From: Enterococcus pseudoavium NBRC 100491
GTDB lineage: Bacteria; Bacillota; Bacilli; Lactobacillales; Enterococcaceae
DNA length: 33,692 nucleotides
Reading direction: 5' to 3'
Assembly: GCF_001544295.1 (NCBI RefSeq)
Contig: NZ_BCQF01000028.1
Span: forward strand, 1-33,692
Part shown: positions 1-7,034 of the stretch, in pieces
How the letters are laid out: each line of letters starts with the position of its first letter
Numbering within the stretch: the first letter of the stretch is position 1
Position numbers and translations under genes: made by a program
Notes under the pieces: generated by a model
Told to the model about the DNA's origin: nothing
Databases searched by the model: none
The model's input: the letters and a program-made list of their open reading frames with translations, nothing else

Positions 1-113
1 TTTCTTAAAAGGGAAGGGATGAAAAAATTTTTTCAAAATGAAAACAAAAAAGCTCCTTTATAAATAAAAAGGAAAACTCATCGGATTCATATAACTAGGA
101 GAATGTTTCAGAG

Positions 114-149
114 GAGGTGGGAATTCTTTCCAAAGGCCTTCCTCACCTC
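114..149. repeat. Inverted repeat upstream of lysS
   Basis: GAGGTG at 114-119 can pair with CACCTC at 144-149, and the stem can extend inward through GG/CC with one bulged T. There is no T-run, so it is not a typical terminator. It lies just upstream of an extended -10-like TGATACAAT at 166-174. It could be an operator or the remnant of an upstream gene's 3' structure. Its role is unknown. Confidence 0.35.
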
Positions 150-165
150 GATTTCCCGACTGCAA

Positions 166-174
166 TGATACAAT
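166..174 (+). promoter_or_regulatory. Possible extended -10 promoter of lysS
   Basis: TGATACAAT matches the extended -10 form TGnTATAAT and lies 36 bases before the lysS start codon. No good -35 hexamer is visible 17 bases upstream. No T-box motif of the AGGGTGGNACCGCG type was seen in the leader. Confidence 0.35.
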
Positions 175-210
175 AGGTTTAACACACGCAGAGAATAAGG
201 AGGTTTTTTT

Positions 211-1779
211 ATGCATTGGGCTTTTCAAATCGCCACGAAATTGATCCAGCAACACGGGGATGATCCAGCGCCGATCACTTGCGCGTCCGGAGTCAGTCCT
301 TCTGGTTATGTCCATGTGGGGAACTTTCGCGAGATCGCGACGACTTATTTTGTGACCCAAGCACTGAAAGAATTAGGTGCGAATCCACGCTACATTCTAT
401 CTTGGGATGATTATGACCGACTGCGGAAGATTCCTAAAAATGTCAGCGGGGTTGCACCAGACAGCATCGGATTGCCCTACACTAAGGTCGCGCCACCGGC
501 TGACAGCGGGACTGGCGCTGCTTCTTATGGGGCTTATTTTGAACAATTGTTCATCGAGGATCTGGCTAGCTTGGACATCCGACCGGAATTTATCTTTGAA
601 ACGAAGCAATATGAAAGTGGTGCGTACGACGAAGATTTGGCCCTCGTTTTAGCCAAACGGCAGGAGATCTATGATATTTTGAGTCGTTTCCGCACCGAAC
701 CGGCCAGTGCGACGGAGCGGGCGGCGTATTATCCGATTTCGTTGTATTGTGATCAATGCGGCCATGACCTGACTACCATCAAGGCGTACGCTGAGCAGAC
801 ACGGACACTTACTTATGCTTGCAAAAATTGTGGTCATGAGGGGAGCCAAACGATCGGTCAGCAGCAACACATCAAGCTTCACTGGAAGATTGATTGGCCG
901 ATGCGTTGGCGTTATGAAAAGGTCGCTTTTGAACCGGGCGGCAAGGATCATTCTTCGAAAAATGGCAGTTTTGATGTGGCAAAAGCCGTCGCCAAAGAAA
1001 TCTTTGACTGGCAGGCACCGCTTTATCAGCCTTATGATTTTGTGAACATCAAGGGCCAGACCATGAAGATGTCTAGTTCCACCGGCAATATTTTGACGTT
1101 GCCGGACCTTTTATCCATCTACACACCCGAATTGGTGCTGTACCTCTATGCCAAATATCAGCCGAGAGCGCAATTTGATCTAGGATTAGATGACGATGTC
1201 TTACGGAATTATGCCGAGTTCGAGCGCTTGGTCGAAAAAGCCAAGACGGGTGAATTAGATGAAACCAATCAGCAATTGCTAAAATTGACTGGTGTCGATT
1301 TGGATCAAAAATACCCGAGCTTTAACCATGTCGTCAGCATGCTATCTTTGACTGCCAATGACACGACGCTCACGAAAGAATTACTGGAAAAGGAACAAGC
1401 CTATTCAGCTGTTGCGATCGACCATGTCTTAGCGCGGGCTAGCTACTGGATCGAAAACGATGCTCAATCCCGCTTAGTCAGCATCAACCAAGTGCCTGAT
1501 CAGACGTCTTACGAGCACCTTTCCAATACTGTCAAAAAGCAATTGAAGAAATTCCTGCAGCTCTTGGATACTTCCGCTGACCTGACGGATAACGACTTGA
1601 TGCAAAAAATCTATGATCTCTCTGAAGCGACTGACAAAAAAATAAAACGGGCAGAACAAAAAGAACTTTTTACTGCCATTTATCGGTTGACCTTAAACCA
1701 AGATCACGGGCCCCGCATCCCACTCTTGATCAAAGTCGTTGGACCGCAAAAACTACACCAGCTATTGGACTTTGACTAA
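211..1779 (+). CDS. lysS: Class I lysyl-tRNA synthetase
   Basis: Charges tRNA-Lys with lysine in the cytoplasm. The 522-residue protein has the class I signatures HVGN (residues 35-38, the HIGH motif) and KMSSS (286-290), plus two CxxC pairs (C180/C183 and C204/C207) that probably form a zinc knuckle. This is the class I enzyme of archaea, spirochaetes and some other bacteria. Firmicutes normally use the unrelated class II enzyme, so this is probably a second, accessory synthetase. The start is supported by AAGGAGG about 8 bases upstream. It appears to be transcribed alone. In Bacillus cereus a class I enzyme coexists with class II, and class I enzymes discriminate differently against lysine analogues. 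A role in analogue tolerance or unusual tRNA charging is inference only. Confidence 0.95.
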   Translation: MHWAFQIATKLIQQHGDDPAPITCASGVSPSGYVHVGNFREIATTYFVTQALKELGANPRYILSWDDYDRLRKIPKNVSGVAPDSIGLPYTKVAPPADSGTGAASYGAYFEQLFIEDLASLDIRPEFIFETKQYESGAYDEDLALVLAKRQEIYDILSRFRTEPASATERAAYYPISLYCDQCGHDLTTIKAYAEQTRTLTYACKNCGHEGSQTIGQQQHIKLHWKIDWPMRWRYEKVAFEPGGKDHSSKNGSFDVAKAVAKEIFDWQAPLYQPYDFVNIKGQTMKMSSSTGNILTLPDLLSIYTPELVLYLYAKYQPRAQFDLGLDDDVLRNYAEFERLVEKAKTGELDETNQQLLKLTGVDLDQKYPSFNHVVSMLSLTANDTTLTKELLEKEQAYSAVAIDHVLARASYWIENDAQSRLVSINQVPDQTSYEHLSNTVKKQLKKFLQLLDTSADLTDNDLMQKIYDLSEATDKKIKRAEQKELFTAIYRLTLNQDHGPRIPLLIKVVGPQKLHQLLDFD

Positions 1780-1789
1780 ACAAACAAGC

Positions 1790-1949
1790 GGTTGTGACAA
1801 AAGTGGGCAGCTTCAAGAAATAAGAAGGAATTTCCGAAAATTGCTTCTCAAATTTTTGTGAAATTTCGGCTTATTTCCGAAGAAGCTACTTTGGGAACAC
1901 CGTTTATTCGGAAAAAGGAGGTGTGGCAAAAGTCTTGCCACACCTCCTT
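1790..1949 (+). repeat. Intergenic repeat element, copy A (MITE-like)
   Basis: About 160 bp, nearly identical to the reverse complement of 13447-13609. It starts with GGTTGTGACAAAAG and ends in a hairpin (1915-1928 pairing with 1936-1949, loop of 7) that could act as a terminator for lysS. Relative to copy B the hairpin differs at two paired positions (G-C here, T-A or A-T in B), so pairing is preserved. It contains no coding capacity. The ends resemble short terminal inverted repeats. Confidence 0.85.
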
Positions 1950-1960
1950 GATTATTACAA

Positions 1961-2012
1961 AAAAACAAGCAATGGAGTCCTGTTGGCAGTTGCCTCTCCA
2001 TTGCTTGTTTTT
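1961..2012 (-). terminator. Intrinsic terminator after the 102-residue gene
   Basis: AAAAACAAGCAATGGAG (1961-1977) pairs perfectly with 1996-2012, leaving an 18-base loop. Both strands carry a T-run, so it may also terminate from the lysS side. It lies directly after the stop codon of the minus-strand gene at 2016. Confidence 0.85.
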
Positions 2013-2015
2013 GTT

Positions 2016-2324
2016 TTACGCAGAAAGTTTGTAGTGCTGCGGTGTTGGCTGGTATTCATAGGCCAGCGCATCAACTAGTGCGACTTCATTTTCAGGGCTT
2101 TGATAGATCTTGTAGACCGTTAGCGTGTCACCTTGATCTTCCGGAAGCTCCACTTCGCAGAGAATCCAATAATAAGTTCCGACAACCGCTTCGGTCCCTA
2201 ATAAAGCAAGCGGTGTTGCTTTTTGTTTATCTAATAAAGTCTCACGGGCTTTTTCCACCAATTCCCGATGTTTCTCCGTGATCGTTGCTACTTCTGGAAT
2301 CGCTATGTTTTCAGGTAATTTCAT
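2016..2324 (-). CDS. Hypothetical protein, 102 residues
   Basis: I do not recognise this family. The protein is acidic and soluble, with no signal peptide or membrane segment. Residues 1-40 look helical (many E, K and A), followed by a probable beta-rich half with YYWILCEVELP and a C-terminal YEYQPTPQHY. The ATG start is preceded by AAGGGGG about 10 bases upstream, and the gene has its own terminator. It is probably monocistronic. Confidence 0.7.
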   Translation of the reverse strand: MKLPENIAIPEVATITEKHRELVEKARETLLDKQKATPLALLGTEAVVGTYYWILCEVELPEDQGDTLTVYKIYQSPENEVALVDALAYEYQPTPQHYKLSA

Positions 2325-2469
2325 AATAAATGTTGTCCCCCTTAAATACTGATTATAGTTTAATTAGAACTACTATCATAATCTTATAATATTTATAAAA
2401 AAACAGCAATTGGAACATTAGTTATTAAAAAAATAATTTTTCAATAAGAGAAATTTTTCACATACTTAG

Positions 2470-2709
2470 CTAAATACTTAAACTTTCCATTTTATTATTT
2501 TCGTTACAAGCCAAAATATTCTCGTATTTTACCAATAACCGATTTTGAAGTTCGCTCACAGCTTCCTGATCGCTCGGATCACAATGAACCACATGGATCA
2601 ACACCGTTTTACCATAAAGTTGTTCCACCACACCGACAACCGTCTGTTCTATCCCGACTGCTTGGCATTCATACGTATGACCAACTTCAATTGTTTCTGC
2701 TATTTCCAT
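2470..2709 (-). CDS. Small hypothetical protein, 79 residues
   Basis: Starts at ATG with AAGGGGG upstream. The N-terminal half (GHTYECQAVGIEQTVVGVVE) looks like a small beta-barrel of the sort seen in DUF2187/KOW-like proteins, with alternating V/I residues. The C-terminal half is helical and ends in a polar tail. The DUF2187 comparison is only a suggestion. Function is unknown. Upstream distance and spacing suggest separate transcription from the 2016-2324 gene. Confidence 0.6.
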   Translation of the reverse strand: MEIAETIEVGHTYECQAVGIEQTVVGVVEQLYGKTVLIHVVHCDPSDQEAVSELQNRLLVKYENILACNENNKMESLSI

Positions 2710-3127
2710 CGTAAAGCCCCCTTCAATTTACGCCCTTATACTAACATAATCTAGCAACGACGAAAATACTGATGGACATTTGTGAACTTTCTCTTTTTAT
2801 TATCTTAACAATAATCAGAAAATTCAAAAAAGCACAAATTTAAATAACGATGGTTATAGATGTTCTTTGCTGCTGACTATTTTGCCAAAAACGGCCGATT
2901 TTCACTATAAAATTAATTATTATCATTAATTACACGACAGAAAAACTTATTTTTATCTTTGCTAATCAGACTGATCTCTGCTTCACAACTGTTCTTTTTT
3001 CACCTTCGACCTAAATAATTCAATTATTTCGCATATTGTATAAAATCTTGGTTTTTTAACCGTCGCGCCCTTTCGCTAATTGTTAGAAAAATATTTGAGC
3101 CTCCACTTGAATCATAGCTGGTGAACT
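2710..3127. other. AT-rich intergenic region
   Basis: About 420 bp with no convincing gene on either strand. It holds one perfect 7-bp inverted repeat, AATTAAT at 2911-2917 and ATTAATT at 2925-2931. The repeat looks a little like a Fur/PerR-type site but is too AT-rich to assign. Nothing else is supported. Confidence 0.4.
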
Positions 3128-3168
3128 AGCAAAAAAATCGCAGACACACCGGCCTGCGATTTTTTGCT
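3128..3168 (-). terminator. Terminator of the zinc-independent ribosomal operon
   Basis: A 12-bp stem (3132-3143 with 3154-3165) carries ATCGCAG at its loop side and runs of A/T outside it. It sits 11 bases after the rpmG stop on the minus strand. Confidence 0.85.
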
Positions 3169-3178
3169 GAGTCGTTTA

Positions 3179-3328
3179 TTATTTTACTTCTTTGAATAAG
3201 GCCCGGCGATGCAATTTGGGCGAGTATTTTTTCAACTCTAAACGATCGGGATTGTTCCGTTTATTTTTACTAGTCAAATACAGGCGTTCTCCTGTTTCGA
3301 CACATTCTAAAATGACTGGTTGACGCAT
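3179..3328 (-). CDS. rpmG: Ribosomal protein L33, zinc-independent form
   Basis: Encodes 49 residues with the L33 core [20 protein letters not shown]. The zinc form has two CxxC pairs. Here only C9 remains and the others are replaced (VETGE and YSPKL), so this is the cysteine-minus paralogue used during zinc limitation. It is the last gene of the rpsN-rpmF-unknown-rpmG operon. The ATG is preceded by AGGAGG about 8 bases upstream. In other Firmicutes such paralogues replace the zinc-containing protein and release zinc; that role follows from family knowledge. Confidence 0.93.
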   Translation of the reverse strand: MRQPVILECVETGERLYLTSKNKRNNPDRLELKKYSPKLHRRALFKEVK

Positions 3329-3343
3329 TTGTTTTCCTCCTTT

Positions 3344-3721
3344 TTAGCGATCTTCTAAGTATGCGGCTAGTTGCAGGGCGAAATCGTAGGGGAGCTCTCC
3401 TGTTTTCAAACGATTCTCCAGCTCAACTTTAACTGCCAGCGGGACCTCCCAAAAGCCGTCGATCAATTGAAAGTCTGCGGGATCTCTGCTTTCAAAGATG
3501 GGATAGAGGGCTAAGAATTCTGCGAAGGATAGGTTTTCTGCTTCGTAAAAATCTTTGACCAACCCTTGCTGGAGGGCTTTTTGTGTAGGCAAGCCGGTCT
3601 CGGTGATCACTTCATTTTCCACCATGGAGCGATAGAGCTCATTTTTGGCGATGTGTTCGTCTAATAATTGCGAATAGTAATTGAAACTCTGTTCAACTAG
3701 CGGGGGATAGATAATCTCCAT
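3344..3721 (-). CDS. Unknown 125-residue protein in the Zur operon
   Basis: I do not recognise it. It is acidic, has no cysteine, one histidine (H23), no membrane segment and is probably all-helical, with several aromatic residues near the N terminus (MEIIYPPLVEQSFNYYSQLL). The start ATG has AAGGAGG 6 bases upstream. It lies 10 bp after rpmF and 15 bp before rpmG, so it must be co-transcribed with the zinc-independent ribosomal proteins. An acidic partner among very basic proteins could be an assembly factor, a decoy or a zinc-economy protein; all of these are inference. Confidence 0.85.
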   Translation of the reverse strand: MEIIYPPLVEQSFNYYSQLLDEHIAKNELYRSMVENEVITETGLPTQKALQQGLVKDFYEAENLSFAEFLALYPIFESRDPADFQLIDGFWEVPLAVKVELENRLKTGELPYDFALQLAAYLEDR

Positions 3722-3731
3722 TTGCGCCTCC

Positions 3732-3908
3732 TTACTCGCCAGCTTTGATGACTTGGCGGCCTTTATAATAGCCTTTCAATGAAACGTGGTGACTGCGGCG
3801 ATAATCACCGATCCGATCATCAAATGAAATTTCGGGACGTTTGAGAGCTTGATGGGAACGGCGCAATCGTTTCTTTGCTTTTGCGGTTTTTCTTGCTGGT
3901 ACTGCCAT
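3732..3908 (-). CDS. rpmF: Ribosomal protein L32, zinc-independent form
   Basis: Encodes 58 residues. It begins [17 protein letters not shown] and has [14 protein letters not shown], the L32 signature. The zinc form carries CxxC pairs around this segment; this copy has no cysteine at all. It starts at ATG with AGGAGG upstream, 18 bp after rpsN. It is too short to have been listed as a long ORF. It was initially considered L28, but the MAVPARK start and the RSHH motif fix it as L32. Confidence 0.93.
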   Translation of the reverse strand: MAVPARKTAKAKKRLRRSHQALKRPEISFDDRIGDYRRSHHVSLKGYYKGRQVIKAGE

Positions 3909-3926
3909 CTGGTTATTCCTCCTTGT

Positions 3927-4196
3927 TTACCAACTAGCTTTTTTAACCCCGGGGATTTGGCCTTTGTGAGCCAGTTCGCGAAAATGGATGCGGGACAGGC
4001 CAAACTTGCGCATGTAGCCCCGCGGCCGTCCATCTAGCCGATCTCGTCGTTTCAAACGAATCGGGTTGGCATCTTTCGGTAACTTCGCCAACGCCTGATA
4101 ATCCCCCGCGGCCTTCAATTCTCTTCGTTTTGCTGCATATTTTTCAATCAGCGCCAACTGTTTTTCAGTTTTGGCGATCTTTGATTTTTTTGCCAA
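3927..4196 (-). CDS. rpsN: Ribosomal protein S14, zinc-independent form
   Basis: Encodes 89 residues, the length of the cysteine-free S14 (the zinc type is 61 residues). It begins MAKKSKIAK and ends [11 protein letters not shown], both typical. No cysteine is present. A TTG start at 4196 is preferred. An upstream GTG at 4205 is in frame but abuts the AAGGA binding site, whereas the TTG sits about 9 bases from it and gives the canonical N terminus. It is the first gene of the operon, directly behind the Zur box. Confidence 0.93.
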   Translation of the reverse strand: MAKKSKIAKTEKQLALIEKYAAKRRELKAAGDYQALAKLPKDANPIRLKRRDRLDGRPRGYMRKFGLSRIHFRELAHKGQIPGVKKASW

Positions 4197-4228
4197 ATGC
4201 TGCACTTCCTTTCCGATTTGCCAGACAC

Positions 4229-4250
4229 AAAACGTAATTGTTACGATTTA
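4229..4250 (-). promoter_or_regulatory. Zur operator
   Basis: AAACGTAATTGTTACGATTT is a near match to the Bacillus Zur box (CGTAAT-n-ATTACG type): CGTAA at 4233-4237 and TTACG at 4241-4245 with a 3-base centre. It lies between the promoter and rpsN, where bound Zur-Zn would block transcription. The downstream genes are the zinc-independent paralogues that Zur controls in other Firmicutes. Confidence 0.9.
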
Positions 4251-4258
4251 ACAAAAAT

Positions 4259-4287
4259 ACCTTATCAGTTCATCGTTTGCTTGTCAA
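4259..4287 (-). promoter_or_regulatory. Promoter of the rpsN-rpmF-rpmG operon
   Basis: On the minus strand TTGACA (4287-4282) is followed after 17 bases by TAAGGT (4264-4259), a weak -10. An alternative -10 is TATTTT a few bases further. The Zur box starts just after it. Confidence 0.65.
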
Positions 4288-4492
4288 CTAAAAAATAACA
4301 TGATTTTTCGTTCATATGAGCAGTCTTTGAAGTGTTAGTCGTCACCCGTGATGTTTTCACCAGCTTAAAACAACTTAGGATGGGGGAATTTATCTAGATT
4401 TTAGGCGTGGGCGTCTCGGAGACTTCATTGAAAAAAACGTGCTAACACAAAAGCTCTAGTGCTCTTTCGCTTCCCTCGCCTTCGCCATCAAT
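4288..4492. other. Intergenic region without a gene
   Basis: About 205 bp. No ORF with a ribosome binding site and no strong hairpin were seen on either strand, apart from a short GTCTC/GAGAC repeat near 4410. Confidence 0.4.
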
Positions 4493-4536
4493 AAAAAAAG
4501 TTTTGCATCTGTCTAAGCAGTCGCAAAACTTTTTTT
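4493..4536 (-). terminator. Terminator of the marR-GNAT operon
   Basis: AAAAAAAGTTTTGC (4493-4506) pairs with 4523-4536, a 14-bp perfect stem with T-runs on both strands. It directly follows the stop codon of the 55-residue gene. Confidence 0.88.
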
Positions 4537-4704
4537 CTAGCCTAATTCATATAAATCGTGATATTTCTGATAACTGATCATACCAAGAGACGTCGTGAAT
4601 AGCCGCGACTTTGCCTCTAACTCGATCCGGATCTTCTCAAATTCTTTCAGTGAATGCTTCTTCTTGGCTTTATCGGTTATTTTTGAAACAGATCGTTCTT
4701 TCAT
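4537..4704 (-). CDS. Small basic hypothetical protein, 55 residues
   Basis: Unrecognised. It is lysine-rich and probably helical (MKERSVSKITDKAKKKHSLKE at the start), with a YQKYHDLYELG end. The ATG at 4704 is chosen because GGAGG lies 8 bases upstream; a longer in-frame version from 4734 lacks such a site. It follows the GNAT gene by 42 bp and precedes the operon terminator. Confidence 0.65.
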   Translation of the reverse strand: MKERSVSKITDKAKKKHSLKEFEKIRIELEAKSRLFTTSLGMISYQKYHDLYELG

Positions 4705-4746
4705 GATGAATTCCTCCTTCAGGACTTGAAACAAACCAACGCTCGT

Positions 4747-5187
4747 TTAGTTTTCTGAAAAAACAGGGACGGTCACACTTGGCAAGACCTTCGTCAGCCA
4801 AATAAATTCAATCTCGTGTTTCGTAAAGGGCAACCACACCCGCCGATAGTTGCGTTTTTGGTAAAACTGCTGGGCGGTTTTTCGGCCAGTCAAGATGATG
4901 CGGAAATGTCCTTGTTCTTGGGCATATTCTTCGACGCGGCTCATTAATTGATCCCCGACGCGCTGACCTTGATAATCAGGGGAAACTGCGACTTGGCGCA
5001 CGCGGGCGATTCCGAATGGGTACAATTGGATCGCTGCGGTTCCGATCACTTCGCCTTGTTCAACTGCGACAAAAACGGTTAAGTGGCGTTCTTGCTCCCA
5101 ATCGATTTTTCCGCCTAAAACTTGTTTACGCAGCTTGACTGCTGCCGTGTGTTCTTTACTAAATAATTCAGCCATTTCAATTTTCAT
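4747..5187 (-). CDS. GNAT family N-acetyltransferase
   Basis: Encodes 146 residues. Predicted to transfer an acetyl group from acetyl-CoA to an unknown amine. The GNAT core is visible: the beta4 strand VRQVAVSPDYQ followed by the acetyl-CoA pyrophosphate loop QGQRVGDQLM (Q/R-x-x-G-x-G/A type), then YQKRNYRR near the C-terminal part. It resembles the ElaA/YjcF-like single-domain group. The ATG at 5187 is preferred because AAAGGAGG is 9 bases away; a TTG at 5193 is too close. It lies 62 bp downstream of marR and is probably co-transcribed. Confidence 0.88.
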   Translation of the reverse strand: MKIEMAELFSKEHTAAVKLRKQVLGGKIDWEQERHLTVFVAVEQGEVIGTAAIQLYPFGIARVRQVAVSPDYQGQRVGDQLMSRVEEYAQEQGHFRIILTGRKTAQQFYQKRNYRRVWLPFTKHEIEFIWLTKVLPSVTVPVFSEN

Positions 5188-5249
5188 TGTCAACGACCTC
5201 CTTTACTCTTTTTCTGATCTTTCATTAAAAAAGATCCTTGCTTGCTTCG

Positions 5250-5951
5250 TTACCAATTCTCCCAATCACTTTCCTGGGGGGCATCGGTTGGTTTTTCCCG
5301 CTGGGGCTTTGCTTGTGGATCAAAAGGCCCTGGCCCAAAGCCGTGGGCTCTAAAATCTCGGCCTCCGAACTGGTTACGCATCTGTTCCCGCCACGCTCGT
5401 TTTAATTGACGGCGTTGGGCGGGAGTCATCCGACCGACTTCCGACGTGTGGGGATCAAACTGCAACTTCATCGCCTTCAAGGCCTCGATCGCTTCAAACG
5501 GATCGTTAGGAAATTCTGGTCGACCGCCAAAATCCTCGCTCCAACCGGCAATCATTTTTCCTAAGAGTTGATTCAACGTCTCTAACTCGTCATCAGTCAA
5601 GCCGGCAAAAAATTCGGCAGAACGTTCTTGCGGTTTATTTTGATTGGCCTTGGTTCGACCGATCGCTGTGATATAAATCCGTTTGATCCGCTTGTCTTGC
5701 TCATCTTCACTGCGCTGAATTTCTCCGCGATTTTCTAATTTATTCAAAATCTCGGTGACCGAACTTGGCCGCATATCTAAAATCTCGGCTAAAACACCTG
5801 AAGTCACACCGTCTTCTTCCGCTAAAATATCTAAAACCAACTGTTGGGTTGGTGCTCCTTTGGGCTGGCAAGTACCGCTGTCCATCAAGCGATGGCTGGC
5901 CTTTCCCACGTAAGAGAGACGTTTCAAGAGTTCTTTCGTGTACTCACTCAT
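5250..5951 (-). CDS. MarR family regulator with long C-terminal extension
   Basis: Encodes 233 residues against about 140-150 for typical MarR proteins. Residues 1-145 hold the winged helix: recognition helix region RPSSVTEILNKLENRG and wing RSEDEQDKRIKRIYIT. The C-terminal 85 or so residues are unlike MarR, with a basic stretch (RRQLKRAWREQMRNQF) and a Gly/Phe/Pro-rich tail (GFGPGPFDP) that is probably disordered. The ATG has AAAGGAGC upstream. It probably represses its own operon through the GGTACC sites at its promoter. The ligand is unknown. C3 and similar ligand-sensing cysteines are absent except C28. Confidence 0.9.
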   Translation of the reverse strand: MSEYTKELLKRLSYVGKASHRLMDSGTCQPKGAPTQQLVLDILAEEDGVTSGVLAEILDMRPSSVTEILNKLENRGEIQRSEDEQDKRIKRIYITAIGRTKANQNKPQERSAEFFAGLTDDELETLNQLLGKMIAGWSEDFGGRPEFPNDPFEAIEALKAMKLQFDPHTSEVGRMTPAQRRQLKRAWREQMRNQFGGRDFRAHGFGPGPFDPQAKPQREKPTDAPQESDWENW

Positions 5952-6020
5952 CGTTTCTCGCTCCTTTTCATCCGTTTTTACCTTTACAGTTCATTCTTTG
6001 ATTAGGTAAATCTGTTTGTT

Positions 6021-6090
6021 TCGGTACCTATATTTTAGGTACCTAACCTTTATTTGAGTTTAGTATACTTCGGTACCTAATCATTGTCAA
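6021..6090 (-). promoter_or_regulatory. marR promoter with three GGTACC operator sites
   Basis: On the minus strand TTGACA (6090-6085) is followed after exactly 17 bases by TATACT (6067-6062). The spacer contains TTAGGTACCGAA. Two more copies lie downstream, TTAGGTACCTAA around 6039-6044 and TAGGTACCGAAA around 6023-6028. The shared core GGTACC is palindromic (6023, 6039 and 6072). A half site, TTAGGTA, is near 6002. This layout fits autorepression by the downstream MarR protein. Confidence 0.85.
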
Positions 6091-6169
6091 TAAATAAATT
6101 GAATTTTTTTAATCATGCTAAAAAAATTTAAACCGTAAGAGATAACGGAGCGCAAAAAACCTTACCGAC

Positions 6170-6553
6170 TTAGGGAACCGTAGCGCTGTAACGGGTCGCT
6201 AAAGCGATCTGCTTCATCAATCCCAGCAGGCGTTGGAAATGCCAGACTGGCACTTGGGGAAAGAACTGTAACAGCAGATGTTGCCATTCTGTCTGTGAAA
6301 AATAGCTTCTAAAATAAAAGAAATAACGAAGGCTTTCAGCAGCTGCTTGCTTTATGTAAAGTGCGCGAACAAGTTCGGCACAGGGTTGGTTGATCTCTTC
6401 GGTCCCCAATTCATTCCGGATCTGCAACAGGCGCGCCAATTTAATGACCGTTTCGCCATCCTGACTGGTCCGATAGTAATCGGTGATTCGCTTTTCTAAG
6501 GTGCGCTGCTTCAAGTGAAACATCTGACGTGCTGTAAACGGATGGCGTTGCAT
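6170..6553 (-). CDS. Hypothetical helical protein, 127 residues
   Basis: Unrecognised. It is basic and rich in aromatics and leucine, probably all-alpha (FRSYFSQTEWQHLLLQFFPQ towards the end), with no signal peptide. The ATG at 6553 is preferred because AGAGGAGG lies 5-6 bases upstream; a GTG at 6628 would add 25 residues but has no convincing binding site. It is alone on this strand, convergent with nothing, and diverges from the ComK-like gene. Confidence 0.6.
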   Translation of the reverse strand: MQRHPFTARQMFHLKQRTLEKRITDYYRTSQDGETVIKLARLLQIRNELGTEEINQPCAELVRALYIKQAAAESLRYFFYFRSYFSQTEWQHLLLQFFPQVPVWHFQRLLGLMKQIALATRYSATVP

Positions 6554-6628
6554 AGGGACCTCCTCTTTGATGATTTTTGCTTCACTTGTATTAACGAAAG
6601 TTTTTGCCCACTTGCGTAGTTTTTTCAC

Positions 6629-7020
6629 TAAAAGGCCTCGTTGATCCCGCTTTTAAAAAAATTTTTGCCCCATAGACACATTCAATTCACAAACTTTTTT
6701 CACGAGCTTAAAAAGGATTAAAAAACAGCTGATTCATGGGACATTCTTTCAGCCGTTAAACAAAAGAAACATTACGCAATAACATAAGTATTGTTATATA
6801 AAAAAAAGAAAAATATCTCCCTACGTTTTTCTTCAAACAATCCCCGCAGAAAAAAACTCATTTATTTTAATAAAAACAAACGCGATTCATATTTTTGCCG
6901 TTGAGCTGTTTTTTCACAAATAAATCGATATTTTTTTTGTTTTCATCGCAAAAAAGAAAGCGTGTACATTTCACTTGATTGGTTTATATTGATGGTGCAA
7001 ACAATCAGTACCAAAAAAAA
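6629..7020. other. AT-rich divergent intergenic region
   Basis: About 390 bp between two divergent genes. No gene was seen. It is strongly AT-rich with many A and T tracts, and contains an imperfect inverted repeat near 6777-6797 (AATAAC with GTTAT). Promoters for both flanking genes must lie here, but no hexamer pair stands out. Confidence 0.4.
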
Positions 7021-7034
7021 GGAGGAGATTTTTT

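Noticed and set aside
1-210. T-box or riboswitch for lysS
   Set aside because: No T-box core, no terminator T-run and no specifier structure were found in the leader.
397-951. Overlapping open frames on both strands inside lysS
   Set aside because: They are shadows of the lysS reading frame and lack ribosome binding sites and recognisable domains. The same holds for similar frames inside the other long genes.
2911-2931. Possible Fur or PerR box
   Set aside because: It is a 7-bp AT-only inverted repeat in AT-rich DNA, with no match to the GATAATNATTATC pattern and no iron gene next to it.
3732-3908. Ribosomal protein L28 (rpmB)
   Set aside because: The translated sequence begins MAVPARK and contains RRSHHV, which is L32 rather than L28.
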